Source of the DNA: an uncultured Bacteroidota bacterium | GTDB taxonomy: Bacteria; Bacteroidota; Bacteroidia; Bacteroidales; SZUA-534 | Assembly (NCBI GenBank): GCA_937899145.1 | Contig: CALBPW010000312.1 | Location: forward strand, 1-7,515 | Reading direction: 5' to 3' | Length of the DNA: 7,515 nt | Part shown: piece by piece, positions 1-6,296 of the stretch | Numbering within the stretch: position 1 is the stretch's first letter | Layout of the letters: each line of letters begins with the position of its first letter | Made by a program: the position numbers and the translations under genes | The notes under the pieces: generated by a model | What the model was told of the DNA's origin: nothing | What the model saw: only the letters and a program-made list of their open reading frames with translations | Database searches by the model: none

Positions 1-108
1 TGTCAAATTTCATTACGGCAATTTTTACAACTCGCTAAAATAACAAATTCGCAAAATTTACAATCAATTAGCAGATAATCTTGTGGATTTCAGCTGCCGG
101 CAATCGGC

Positions 109-164
109 TTTCAGATTCTTGGTATCCGACATCTGACTCCCAATCCCCGATGCCTGACACCAAA
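109..164. repeat. Degenerate heptamer tandem repeat upstream of manA
   Basis: Eight consecutive 7-bp units line up without a gap. The best six, at 123-164, follow a consensus close to nnCCYGA (for example TATCCGA at 123-129 and TGCCTGA at 151-157). Units differ at several positions, so this is a degenerate short-period array rather than a recent microsatellite slippage product. It lies between the left edge and the manA promoter. The open frame running through it into manA is a by-product of low stop density and is not coding evidence. Function is unknown; similar short-period arrays occur in two other spacers of this window. Confidence 0.6.
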
Positions 165-225
165 TCAAACGACATTTCTCAAAACATTGGTTACAAAATC
201 GCAAAACGTAAGCGTCCTAACATCA

Positions 226-254
226 TTTTATCGGCTTCTTTTTTGATATTTTTG
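226..254 (+). promoter_or_regulatory. Probable manA promoter (Bacteroidetes type)
   Basis: TATTTTTG at 247-254 matches the Bacteroidetes -7 consensus TAnnTTTG. It ends 18 nt before the manA ATG, implying a very short leader. A weak -33 candidate, TTTT at 226-229, sits 17 bp upstream, a little closer than the usual 19-21 bp. The -7 box is convincing mainly because matching boxes stand at the same distance before coaD and the TonB receptor gene; the -33 assignment is soft. Confidence 0.4.
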
Positions 255-272
255 GCGCAAAATCGATACAAT

Positions 273-1259
273 ATGAACTCACTTTATCCATTAAAATTTG
301 AGCCAATTCTGAAAGACAGAATTTGGGGCGGAAACCGCATATCGACAGAGCTAAACAAGCCGCAAGGTGCGTTGCCGAATATTGGCGAAAGTTGGGAACT
401 GTCAGGTGTTGAGGGCGATGTGTCGGTGGTGAGCAATGGCTTTTTGCAAGGCAATGCCATCGACGAACTTATTGAAGTGTATATGGGCGACCTTGTTGGT
501 GATAAGGTTTTTGCAAAATTTGGCACTGAATTTCCGCTTCTTTTCAAGTTTATTGATGCTAACGATTATCTGTCGATACAAGTTCACCCCGACGATGAAT
601 TGGCAATGCAACGCCACAATACGCGCGGAAAAACCGAAATGTGGTACATAATTGATGCAGCTGCCGGTGCCCGTCTGATTTCGGGATTTAACCGCCCAAT
701 GGATAAGCAAAAATATTTGGAGAACTTCCGTGATGGAACGTTGCGCAATATTGTCAATTGGGAGCAAGTTAAGGCAGGCGATGTCTTTTTTATTCCAGCA
801 GGTCGCATACATGCCATCGGGCCAAATATCATGCTTGCCGAAATTCAGGAAACATCTGATATTACCTATCGCATCTACGATTGGGACCGACTTGGAGCCG
901 ACGGCAAGCCTCGCGCAATGCACACCGATTTGGCTGTTGATGCCATCGATTATACATTCCAGAAAAATTACAAAACGCAGTACGAGGTGCGGAAAAATTT
1001 GAGTTCGCCAATTGTTAGTTGTCAGCATTTTACAACTAATTTACTCAATTTCGACAAGCCGATTGAAATTGATTACGGTCGTATCGACTCGTTTGTGGTG
1101 TATATGGCAATTGACGGAAAATCAGCCATTTATACGCCAAATCAAGAGCAGCCAACTATTATTGTTAAAGGCGAAACCGTATTGATACCTGCCGAGCTGA
1201 AAGAGGTTGAACTAAAACCGATTGATGGCGAGGCAAAATTGTTGGAGGTGTATCTGTAA
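273..1259 (+). CDS. manA: Mannose-6-phosphate isomerase, class I (328 aa)
   Basis: Cytoplasmic zinc enzyme interconverting mannose 6-phosphate and fructose 6-phosphate, linking mannose use to glycolysis and supplying mannose 6-phosphate for GDP-mannose and surface glycans. The N-terminus YPLKFEPILKDRIWGG is typical of the short Bacillus/Bacteroides ManA type. Zinc ligands expected for the family are visible: Q103 and H105 in IQVHPDD, E122 in KTEMWY, and H180 in GRIHAIG. The catalytic Arg is R200 in ITYRIYDWD. About 328 residues is normal for the short form, and both cupin halves are complete. The frame is open back to position 81, but the ATG at 273 is preferred: homology begins there, the upstream 64 codons cross a tandem repeat and a promoter-like box, and TATTTTTG lies 18 nt before it. 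There is no Shine-Dalgarno. It converges with rdgB. Cofactor and substrate are family knowledge, not visible here. Confidence 0.95.
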   Translation: MNSLYPLKFEPILKDRIWGGNRISTELNKPQGALPNIGESWELSGVEGDVSVVSNGFLQGNAIDELIEVYMGDLVGDKVFAKFGTEFPLLFKFIDANDYLSIQVHPDDELAMQRHNTRGKTEMWYIIDAAAGARLISGFNRPMDKQKYLENFRDGTLRNIVNWEQVKAGDVFFIPAGRIHAIGPNIMLAEIQETSDITYRIYDWDRLGADGKPRAMHTDLAVDAIDYTFQKNYKTQYEVRKNLSSPIVSCQHFTTNLLNFDKPIEIDYGRIDSFVVYMAIDGKSAIYTPNQEQPTIIVKGETVLIPAELKEVELKPIDGEAKLLEVYL

Positions 1260-1268
1260 TTGATGATG

Positions 1269-1300
1269 TTTAATCGGTGAATCGCTTAATCGAATAATCA
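1269..1300. repeat. Degenerate octamer tandem repeat between manA and rdgB
   Basis: Four adjacent 8-bp units (TTTAATCG, GTGAATCG and two further variants) share the core AATCG or AATCA in phase. The array begins nine bases after the manA stop codon. It is separate in sequence and period from the heptamer arrays at 109-164 and 1926-1986. One unit also takes part in an inverted repeat with 1323-1331. Confidence 0.5.
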
Positions 1301-1331
1301 AATTGCTGGTTATACGCTTGTCCGATTCACC
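1276..1331. other. Inverted repeat in the convergent spacer
   Basis: GGTGAATCG (1276-1284) is the exact reverse complement of CGATTCACC (1323-1331), with 38 bases between. It lies where manA (+) and rdgB (-) converge, so it could stop or stabilise both transcripts. The loop is long and there is no flanking T run, so it is not a standard intrinsic terminator. No better terminator candidate is visible between the two stop codons. Confidence 0.35.
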
Positions 1332-1339
1332 AATAAGCA

Positions 1340-1924
1340 TTATTCGCCGATTTCCTTCAAGAATTTGGTGAGTTTTTCGATGGCTAAGCCGCGGTGGCTG
1401 ATTTTGTTTTTTTCCTCAATTGACATTTCGGCAAAAGTTTTGCGATAGCCATCAGGGATAAAAATAGGATCGTAGCCAAATCCCTCAGCTCCTGATTTTT
1501 GCAAGGCAATTCTACCTTTAACAATTCCCTCGAACAGATATTCGTTTTCGCCTAAAATCAAGCAGATAACAGTACGGAATTGTGCTTGCCGATTGTTCTC
1601 ACCGTCAAGCACTTTCAGCAATTTTTCCATGTTTTTGTTCGAGTCGCACTCGTCGCCGGCATAGCGGGCGGTGTAAACGCCGGGTTGTCCGTTTAGCACT
1701 TCGACTTCAAGGCCTGTGTCATCGGCAAAAACATTCATGCCAAAGTGCTCGTGCACGTAGCGAGCTTTTATGCGTGCGTTTTCTTCTAATGTGTCGCCTG
1801 TTTCAGGAATTTCATCTGTAACGCCAATACTGTTTAAGCCGCTTAAATCGTATTGATTATCAATGAGTTTACTCACTTCGAAAAGTTTGTTTGAGTTGTG
1901 GGTCGCAAAAATTAAACGTGACAT
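1340..1924 (-). CDS. rdgB: RdgB/HAM1-family dITP/XTP pyrophosphatase (194 aa)
   Basis: Cytoplasmic house-cleaning enzyme that hydrolyses dITP, ITP and XTP to monophosphates plus pyrophosphate, keeping deaminated purines out of DNA and RNA. Motifs in family order: the nucleotide-binding ATHNSNK at residues 7-13, the acidic TLEENA at 45-50, the metal-binding ADDTGLEV at 67-74 (D68 and D69), the base-recognition GFGYDPIF at 148-155 and the SHRG at 177-180. The length is typical and the protein looks intact. The start is the ATG at 1924, since the ATHNSNK motif follows at once, as in the family. It lies 65 bp downstream of the thioredoxin-like gene on the same strand. No good -7 box is seen in the gap, so it is probably read from the coaD promoter. 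The gap itself is filled by short tandem repeats. There is no Shine-Dalgarno. Confidence 0.95.
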   Translation of the reverse strand: MSRLIFATHNSNKLFEVSKLIDNQYDLSGLNSIGVTDEIPETGDTLEENARIKARYVHEHFGMNVFADDTGLEVEVLNGQPGVYTARYAGDECDSNKNMEKLLKVLDGENNRQAQFRTVICLILGENEYLFEGIVKGRIALQKSGAEGFGYDPIFIPDGYRKTFAEMSIEEKNKISHRGLAIEKLTKFLKEIGE

Positions 1925-1925
1925 T

Positions 1926-1986
1926 ATTACAAATTATGAATTAGAAATTACAATTCTCCACCTAACACCCAGCACCTATAACACCA
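1926..1986. repeat. Two adjacent heptamer arrays between the thioredoxin-like gene and rdgB
   Basis: Positions 1926-1953 are four gap-free 7-bp units of consensus ATTANRA (first unit ATTACAA). After a five-base joint, 1959-1979 are three units of consensus CACCYAN (CACCTAA, CACCCAG, CACCTAT), followed by a weaker fourth to 1986. The two arrays differ in sequence and phase but share the 7-bp period. They make up almost the whole 65-bp spacer and lie inside the inferred coaD to rdgB transcript. Confidence 0.6.
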
Positions 1987-1989
1987 ACA

Positions 1990-3402
1990 TCACTTTCTAT
2001 GGTCGCGATAAAATTGTTGAAAGCGTTTTTCAAAATCTTCCGATGGTGCGGCGGCAGGCGACATACATAGATTGCCTTCGGTATCTATCAGAAAATAAGA
2101 CGGATAAGCTTTTACTTTGTAACGTTCAATAACAGTCGGGTCGCCTTTGTAGTCAAGCAGTGTCCAGTTGTAGTGGTTGCGCTTGAATAGGCGTTTTACG
2201 CGGTCAAAATCGTCGTCGATTGATATTGAAACCACTTGAATTAAATCTTTTGTTTTTTCGTTCATAAGTTTCAGTTGTTCAAGGCTTTGTGTACAGGCGT
2301 AACTGTCAACTGAGATGAAATTGAGATAGATGTATTTTTCGCAAAAAAACTCGTCAACGCTTCGATAAACGCCTGCCGTGTCGGCAAGGCAGAAAGATGG
2401 AGCTGAGGTGCCGGCTTTTGCAATGGTGTTTTTGTGTTCAATGTTTTCGGCAATCTGCTTGTGCTCGTCAATTTTGGTTGTCTGTCTGATAGAATCGAGA
2501 GTGATGAGCAGGCTGCTTGCCTTAAAGTAGTAGTCGTAGAGGGCGTCGTGGATGCTTTTGAGCAGCACCATTTCTTGCAGTGTGTCGTTGGTTACGGCAA
2601 GGCTGTTCGATAGTGTCTGCTTGGCTTTTTCGGGACTTTTAGCCATGATTATATCGGAGTAGATGCGCTCGCCTTCGCGAGTGTTCATGTAGTACCGCAA
2701 AAAATTGGTAAACATCTGATTAAATAAATCCATATAAGCCGGATTTTGATATTCAACAGGCTGATTATCAAAATATTCGCGCGACATATAGCGCCAATCG
2801 CGCATGTAGCTTATAAATTTCATCCATGCGTATTTATATTGGCGGTAGATGCTGAAAAAATTGTTCGGAATGCTGTCAAACGAAGTTTCGATATTGGCTA
2901 TCAGACTGTCAGTGAAGTGTTTATCTGGATTTTTCAGCATCCGATAGTAGTTGCGTTCAAGACAATCCTCGTAGGTATAGTCGAACAAATCGACATACAT
3001 GTTAAGGTTGTATCGGTCGGGGTTTTTTATGCCGACAAGGAACTCGTCCGGCGTAAAATACGGATTCAGCATATCGCCTTTTGTCCTTGGCTCGTAGTCG
3101 GGTAAAATGATATTGTAAGTCATTGAGGTGTCGGCATATAGTATGCCGTTGGCGCGGCCAAGTTTTAGCACCACCCGGCATGTGCGGCTGATGTTGAGTG
3201 CAAGTCGGAAATTGCCAAGGCTGTCGGCTGTTGTTTTGCCTACAAGTTGATTTGCGTTCGATATGTAATCGGTGCATGCATACGCCTCAATTGGCTGGTT
3301 TTTGTAGGTTTTGTTTCCGCCAATTACGATGGTTTGTTGTGCGACAGTTGAGGTTGCTACGCAAATCAAAAAAAGTGATATTATCTGCTTGGCAATCTTC
3401 AT
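1990..3402 (-). CDS. Periplasmic TlpA/ResA-like thioredoxin-fold protein with a CxxS site (470 aa)
   Basis: Residues 1-21 form a signal peptide (K2, K5, then a hydrophobic core, cleavage probably after TVA21), so the mature protein should act in the periplasm. Residues about 25-105 resemble the beta-sandwich domain (DUF4369-like) that often precedes thioredoxin domains in Bacteroidetes. Residues 110-330 are rich in aromatic and charged residues and probably helical. Residues 332-468 are a thioredoxin/TlpA-like domain: TSAPSFCLAD entry, strand YIYLNFISVDS, strand VVSISID, and the KAYPSYFLIDTEGNL segment containing the cis-proline P434. The active site reads YACTQS (C370, S373) instead of WCxxC, so it cannot do ordinary dithiol exchange. 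It may be a monothiol isomerase or reductase, or a binding protein; the substrate is unknown. Its ATG overlaps the coaD stop in ATGA, implying translational coupling. rdgB follows 65 bp downstream. Confidence 0.85.
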   Translation of the reverse strand: MKIAKQIISLFLICVATSTVAQQTIVIGGNKTYKNQPIEAYACTDYISNANQLVGKTTADSLGNFRLALNISRTCRVVLKLGRANGILYADTSMTYNIILPDYEPRTKGDMLNPYFTPDEFLVGIKNPDRYNLNMYVDLFDYTYEDCLERNYYRMLKNPDKHFTDSLIANIETSFDSIPNNFFSIYRQYKYAWMKFISYMRDWRYMSREYFDNQPVEYQNPAYMDLFNQMFTNFLRYYMNTREGERIYSDIIMAKSPEKAKQTLSNSLAVTNDTLQEMVLLKSIHDALYDYYFKASSLLITLDSIRQTTKIDEHKQIAENIEHKNTIAKAGTSAPSFCLADTAGVYRSVDEFFCEKYIYLNFISVDSYACTQSLEQLKLMNEKTKDLIQVVSISIDDDFDRVKRLFKRNHYNWTLLDYKGDPTVIERYKVKAYPSYFLIDTEGNLCMSPAAAPSEDFEKRFQQFYRDHRK

Positions 3403-3893
3403 TTTGATTGGTTTCGTCGTTTTAAAACACCTTCAATATCCATACCGGCCGGCACAAACTGGCTCACGTTGCCGCCGTAGGTTAGAATGTCGCGGACGAT
3501 GGTTGAGTTGACAGGCGTGAGTTCTGATGTTGTAAGCAGAAAGACGGTTTCAACTTGCGGGTCCATCAGTTGGTTCATTTGGGATATGGCACATTCGTAC
3601 TCAAAATCAGATACGGTGCGGATTCCGCGGAGCATAAAACTTGCGCCGATGCTCTTGCAAAATTCGATTGTCAGGCCGTCGTAGGCTGTAACTTCAATTT
3701 TAGGTTGGTTGGCATACACACCGCGTATCAGCTCAATGCGCTCGCTGATGCTGAAGAATCCGTTTTTTTGTGTGTTTTTGCCAATGGCTACCACTATTTT
3801 GTCGAAAAGAGGCAAAGCGCGTGTTACAACGGAGTGGTGTCCAAGTGTAAAGGGGTCGAACGACCCGGGGAAGACTGCTATTTTTCCTGCCAT
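3399..3893 (-). CDS. coaD: Phosphopantetheine adenylyltransferase (164 aa)
   Basis: Penultimate enzyme of coenzyme A synthesis: it adenylates 4'-phosphopantetheine with ATP to give dephospho-CoA in the cytoplasm. It belongs to the nucleotidyltransferase superfamily. The N-terminal FPGSFDPFTLGHHSVV carries the TxGH-type motif T16-L-G-H19. Further family signatures are LRGIRTVSDFEYE at 88-100 and NSTIVRDI at 129-136, which corresponds to the usual SSTxVRE segment. At 164 residues the length is normal. It is the first gene of the leftward unit, with TATATTTG 22 nt before its ATG and a TGA stop inside the start codon of the following thioredoxin-like gene. There is no Shine-Dalgarno. Nothing looks truncated or altered. 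Confidence 0.97.
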   Translation of the reverse strand: MAGKIAVFPGSFDPFTLGHHSVVTRALPLFDKIVVAIGKNTQKNGFFSISERIELIRGVYANQPKIEVTAYDGLTIEFCKSIGASFMLRGIRTVSDFEYECAISQMNQLMDPQVETVFLLTTSELTPVNSTIVRDILTYGGNVSQFVPAGMDIEGVLKRRNQSK

Positions 3894-3900
3894 ACGTTAA

Positions 3901-3919
3901 TTGCAATTGCGGTTGCAAA
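3901..3919. promoter_or_regulatory. Palindromic TTGCAA elements around the coaD transcription start
   Basis: TTGCAA occurs at 3901-3906 (itself palindromic, and part of TTGCAATTGC) and again at 3914-3919, with TTGCGG between. GCAATTGC at 3903-3910 is a perfect 8-bp palindrome. The cluster covers the expected coaD start point and the edge of its -7 box, so it could be an operator. Short AT-rich palindromes also arise by chance. Confidence 0.25.
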
Positions 3920-3948
3920 TATAAAGTTTTGTAGGTAATGCGGATAAA
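3916..3948 (-). promoter_or_regulatory. Probable promoter of the coaD operon
   Basis: Read on the minus strand, 3923-3916 is TATATTTG, a perfect TAnnTTTG match that ends 22 nt before the coaD ATG. A partial -33 box, TTTA at 3948-3945, stands 21 bp upstream, within the usual spacing. It should drive coaD, the thioredoxin-like gene and probably rdgB, as no comparable box was found ahead of rdgB. Confidence 0.55.
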
Positions 3949-3968
3949 AAACTTATAACTCTAAAAAA

Positions 3969-4011
3969 TCCTAATAATTGTCGGTTTTGTCCTAATTTGT
4001 TAATAGTTGTC
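3969..4011 (+). promoter_or_regulatory. Direct repeats upstream of the TonB receptor gene, possible operator
   Basis: TCCTAAT occurs at 3969-3975 and 3990-3996, exactly 21 bp (two helical turns) apart, and TTGTC occurs at 3978-3982, 3987-3991 and 4007-4011. Together they give two imperfect copies of a TCCTAAT...TTGTC pattern just upstream of, and overlapping, the -33 region of the receptor promoter. Two-turn spacing suits a dimeric regulator. No known regulator is recognised. Confidence 0.3.
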
Positions 4012-4023
4012 AAAATACTTTTG
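3997..4023 (+). promoter_or_regulatory. Probable promoter of the receptor and lipoprotein unit
   Basis: TACTTTTG at 4016-4023 is a perfect TAnnTTTG -7 box, ending 16 nt before the ATG at 4040. TTG at 3997-3999 lies 16 bp upstream as a -33 candidate, slightly closer than usual. If real, this box excludes the in-frame TTG at 4007 as the translation start, because that codon lies upstream of the box. Confidence 0.5.
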
Positions 4024-4039
4024 CGGCAAATTAAAAACG

Positions 4040-6277
4040 ATGGGATTTTTAAGTGTTTTGACATCGGCAGTCGTAGCTTGCTCAATTAGCGACACCATTA
4101 TCAATATTGATGAGGTGGCGGTTTCAGCATCGTTTAAAACGGTAGCCAATATGCGAACCCAACCGCTATCGGCCTCGGTTTTTAATATGCGAGCGGTTGA
4201 GCGCCAACATGTTGAGGCGATTGCCGATTTTGCCGTCGCCACTCCAAACTTGCACATTCCTGCCTATGGCTCAAAAACGACATCGTCAATCTACGTGCGA
4301 GGTATTGGCAGCCGCATCGATAATCCTGCCGTTGGTATGTATATCGACCAAGTGCCCTATTACAACAAAAGTGCCTTTGATTGCGACCTTTGGGATGTCC
4401 GCCGCATTGATGTCTTGCGCGGGCCGCAAGGCACGCTTTTCGGTCGCAACACCATTGGCGGAATTATCAATATAGTTACTTTGTCGCCGGCTGACTATCA
4501 AGGAACCATAATCGATATTGAAGCAGGAAACGGCAACTCTTTGCGCGCCACAGCATCAACCTATCAAAAACCAAATGAGCACTTGGCTTTCAGCATTGGC
4601 ATTAGCGGAAAACAAACCGATGGCTTTTTTGAAAACGAATTTGACGGCAGCCATTGCGATTGGCAAAAAAATATCGGCGGGCGCTGCCGTCTGATTCTCA
4701 ATCTTGACAATTGGGACATTGACAATACTTTAAATGTTGAATATTCCGACGAAGGCGGATATGCTTACGCTCAACTCGACACCGCAACAAAAAAAACGCT
4801 GCCAATAGCCTACAACGACGATTGTGGCTATCAGCGCTTGCTAATAACCGATGGCTTTGTGGTAAAATACGCATCGGAAAAAGTTAAAATTCAGAATGTT
4901 ACGTCGTGGCAGCTTTTAGACGACGATATGCGCCTCGACCAAGATTTTACCACAAAAAGCATGTTCACTTTGCAGCAAACACAACGTGAAAATGCTGTTA
5001 CTGAGGAACTTGCAATTCGCTCTGCCAATGAAAAACGCCGTTGGCAATGGCTTGGCGGACTATCGGCTTTTTACAAACAAAGCCAGATGTCGGCGCCAGT
5101 TGTTTTCAAGAAAGATGGCATTGACGAGTTGATACTCAGCAACGCAAACCGTGGCATGCAAACCATTTTTCCCGACGACAGCATTTGGTTCGACGAAGAT
5201 GAACTTACCATCAACAGTGATTTTAAAATACCTGTTTTCGGCTTGGCGGCTTATCATCAGTCGGAGTTTCTGTTCGGCCGATTTAAACTGACGGCAGGTC
5301 TTAGGTTCGATTTTGAACGCATTGGTTTTAAATACGAAAACGATGCACAATTGCATTACAATTTTTCGCTTATAAAACGTTATCATCAGCCATTTGCAAC
5401 AAAACTTAAAGGCGACGAACATCGTAGTTTTGTTGAGTTGCTGCCAAAAATCGCCATTCAGTGCGAAGTTGGAGCTGTAGGAAATGTTTACGCGCAAGCA
5501 TCGCGCGGCTACAAGGCTGGCGGCTACAATACACAAATGTTTTCCGATATTCTCCAAAATCAAATGAAGGACGATTTGATGGGCGAATTTGGCCTGCATC
5601 TTGACAAAACAGCTGACAATTACACCATTGACGAAATCATCGGCTACAACCCTGAAAATTTGTGGAATTACGAAATTGGTTCGCATCTGAATTTATTCGA
5701 CAGTCGTCTAAAAAGCAATATATCAGCATTTTATGCCGATTGTCGCGACCAGCAACTTACCGTCTTTCCCGAAGGAAAAAATACCGGACGAATGATGCGC
5801 AACGCCGGGCACACACGTAGTTTTGGTATTGAAGCCGAAATATCGGCGCAAAGTTTTAACAGGTTGAATATCAACGCTTCGTATGGCTATACAAATGCAA
5901 AATTTGTTGAATTTGACAATGGCAAAGCCAATTTTGCCGACAATTATCTGCCTTACGTTCCGATGCACACAACATCGGTGTCGGCTGATTATACCTTCTT
6001 GATAAACAGCGAGATACTTCGAAAAATTGTACTTTTTGCACAATACACGGGTGCTGGACGCATTTATTGGAACGAAGAAAACGATGTTTGGCAAAATTAT
6101 TACTCGCAAATAAACGTATCTGCTTGTCTTCAAAACAAATACGCAAAACTGATTTTTTGGGCAAAAAACCTGACCGACACCGATTATTCAAATTTTCACT
6201 TTGTGTCGATGGGGAACACTTTTCTATCGAAAGGAAAGCCAATGCAATTTGGAACAATATTAAAAATTTATTTATAA
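4040..6277 (+). CDS. TonB-dependent outer-membrane receptor, non-SusC type (745 aa)
   Basis: Outer-membrane beta-barrel that imports a ligand using energy from TonB/ExbBD. Residues 1-13 resemble a short signal sequence. INIDEVAVSA at 21-30 is TonB-box-like. The plug (about 30-155) has the family segments SIYVRGIG, VGMYIDQVPY and VLRGPQGTLFGRNTIGGIIN (126-145). The barrel fills the rest, with YAQASRGYKAGGYN at 484-497, LWNYEIGSHL at 541-550, FWAKNLTDTDY at 706-716 and a terminal strand QFGTILKIYL. It resembles siderophore or small-ligand receptors. It has no N-terminal CarboxypepD-like extension and no adjacent SusD, so it is unlikely to be a SusC glycan transporter. The ligand is unknown. An in-frame TTG at 4007 would add 11 residues with three lysines; the ATG is preferred because TACTTTTG lies 16 nt before it, although the resulting signal peptide lacks a basic n-region. 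Eight cysteines are unusual for a barrel. A lipoprotein gene follows 19 bp downstream. Confidence 0.9.
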   Translation: MGFLSVLTSAVVACSISDTIINIDEVAVSASFKTVANMRTQPLSASVFNMRAVERQHVEAIADFAVATPNLHIPAYGSKTTSSIYVRGIGSRIDNPAVGMYIDQVPYYNKSAFDCDLWDVRRIDVLRGPQGTLFGRNTIGGIINIVTLSPADYQGTIIDIEAGNGNSLRATASTYQKPNEHLAFSIGISGKQTDGFFENEFDGSHCDWQKNIGGRCRLILNLDNWDIDNTLNVEYSDEGGYAYAQLDTATKKTLPIAYNDDCGYQRLLITDGFVVKYASEKVKIQNVTSWQLLDDDMRLDQDFTTKSMFTLQQTQRENAVTEELAIRSANEKRRWQWLGGLSAFYKQSQMSAPVVFKKDGIDELILSNANRGMQTIFPDDSIWFDEDELTINSDFKIPVFGLAAYHQSEFLFGRFKLTAGLRFDFERIGFKYENDAQLHYNFSLIKRYHQPFATKLKGDEHRSFVELLPKIAIQCEVGAVGNVYAQASRGYKAGGYNTQMFSDILQNQMKDDLMGEFGLHLDKTADNYTIDEIIGYNPENLWNYEIGSHLNLFDSRLKSNISAFYADCRDQQLTVFPEGKNTGRMMRNAGHTRSFGIEAEISAQSFNRLNINASYGYTNAKFVEFDNGKANFADNYLPYVPMHTTSVSADYTFLINSEILRKIVLFAQYTGAGRIYWNEENDVWQNYYSQINVSACLQNKYAKLIFWAKNLTDTDYSNFHFVSMGNTFLSKGKPMQFGTILKIYL

Positions 6278-6296
6278 ATAATTAAAAATCAGACAA

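Noticed and set aside
1..13. Minus-strand ATG at 13-11 followed by AAA TTT GAC, possibly the first codons of a gene leaving through the left edge, with a near-promoter (TA, 3-nt gap, TTTG) at 60-52 on the minus strand.
   Set aside because: Only four codons are inside the window and the -7 box has the wrong internal gap; nothing identifies a gene.
402..1028. Long minus-strand open frame (208 codons) opposite manA.
   Set aside because: It lies wholly within a clear manA coding region, has no recognisable domain and is a reverse-strand shadow.
109..1986. Short tandem arrays considered as CRISPR repeats.
   Set aside because: Units are 7-8 bp, contiguous and degenerate; there are no 24-40 bp identical repeats separated by unique spacers, and no cas genes.
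3894..4039. A cobalamin or other riboswitch ahead of the TonB receptor.
   Set aside because: The mapped-looking promoter leaves only about ten bases of leader, and the whole divergent spacer is 146 bp without conserved box elements.
5060..5686. Long minus-strand open frame (208 codons) opposite the TonB receptor.
   Set aside because: Complete overlap with well-supported barrel coding sequence; composition rich in Cys, Phe and Lys without domain pattern.
5723..6257. Two further minus-strand open frames opposite the receptor's C-terminal barrel.
   Set aside because: Shadow frames; the plus-strand reading contains conserved receptor segments throughout.
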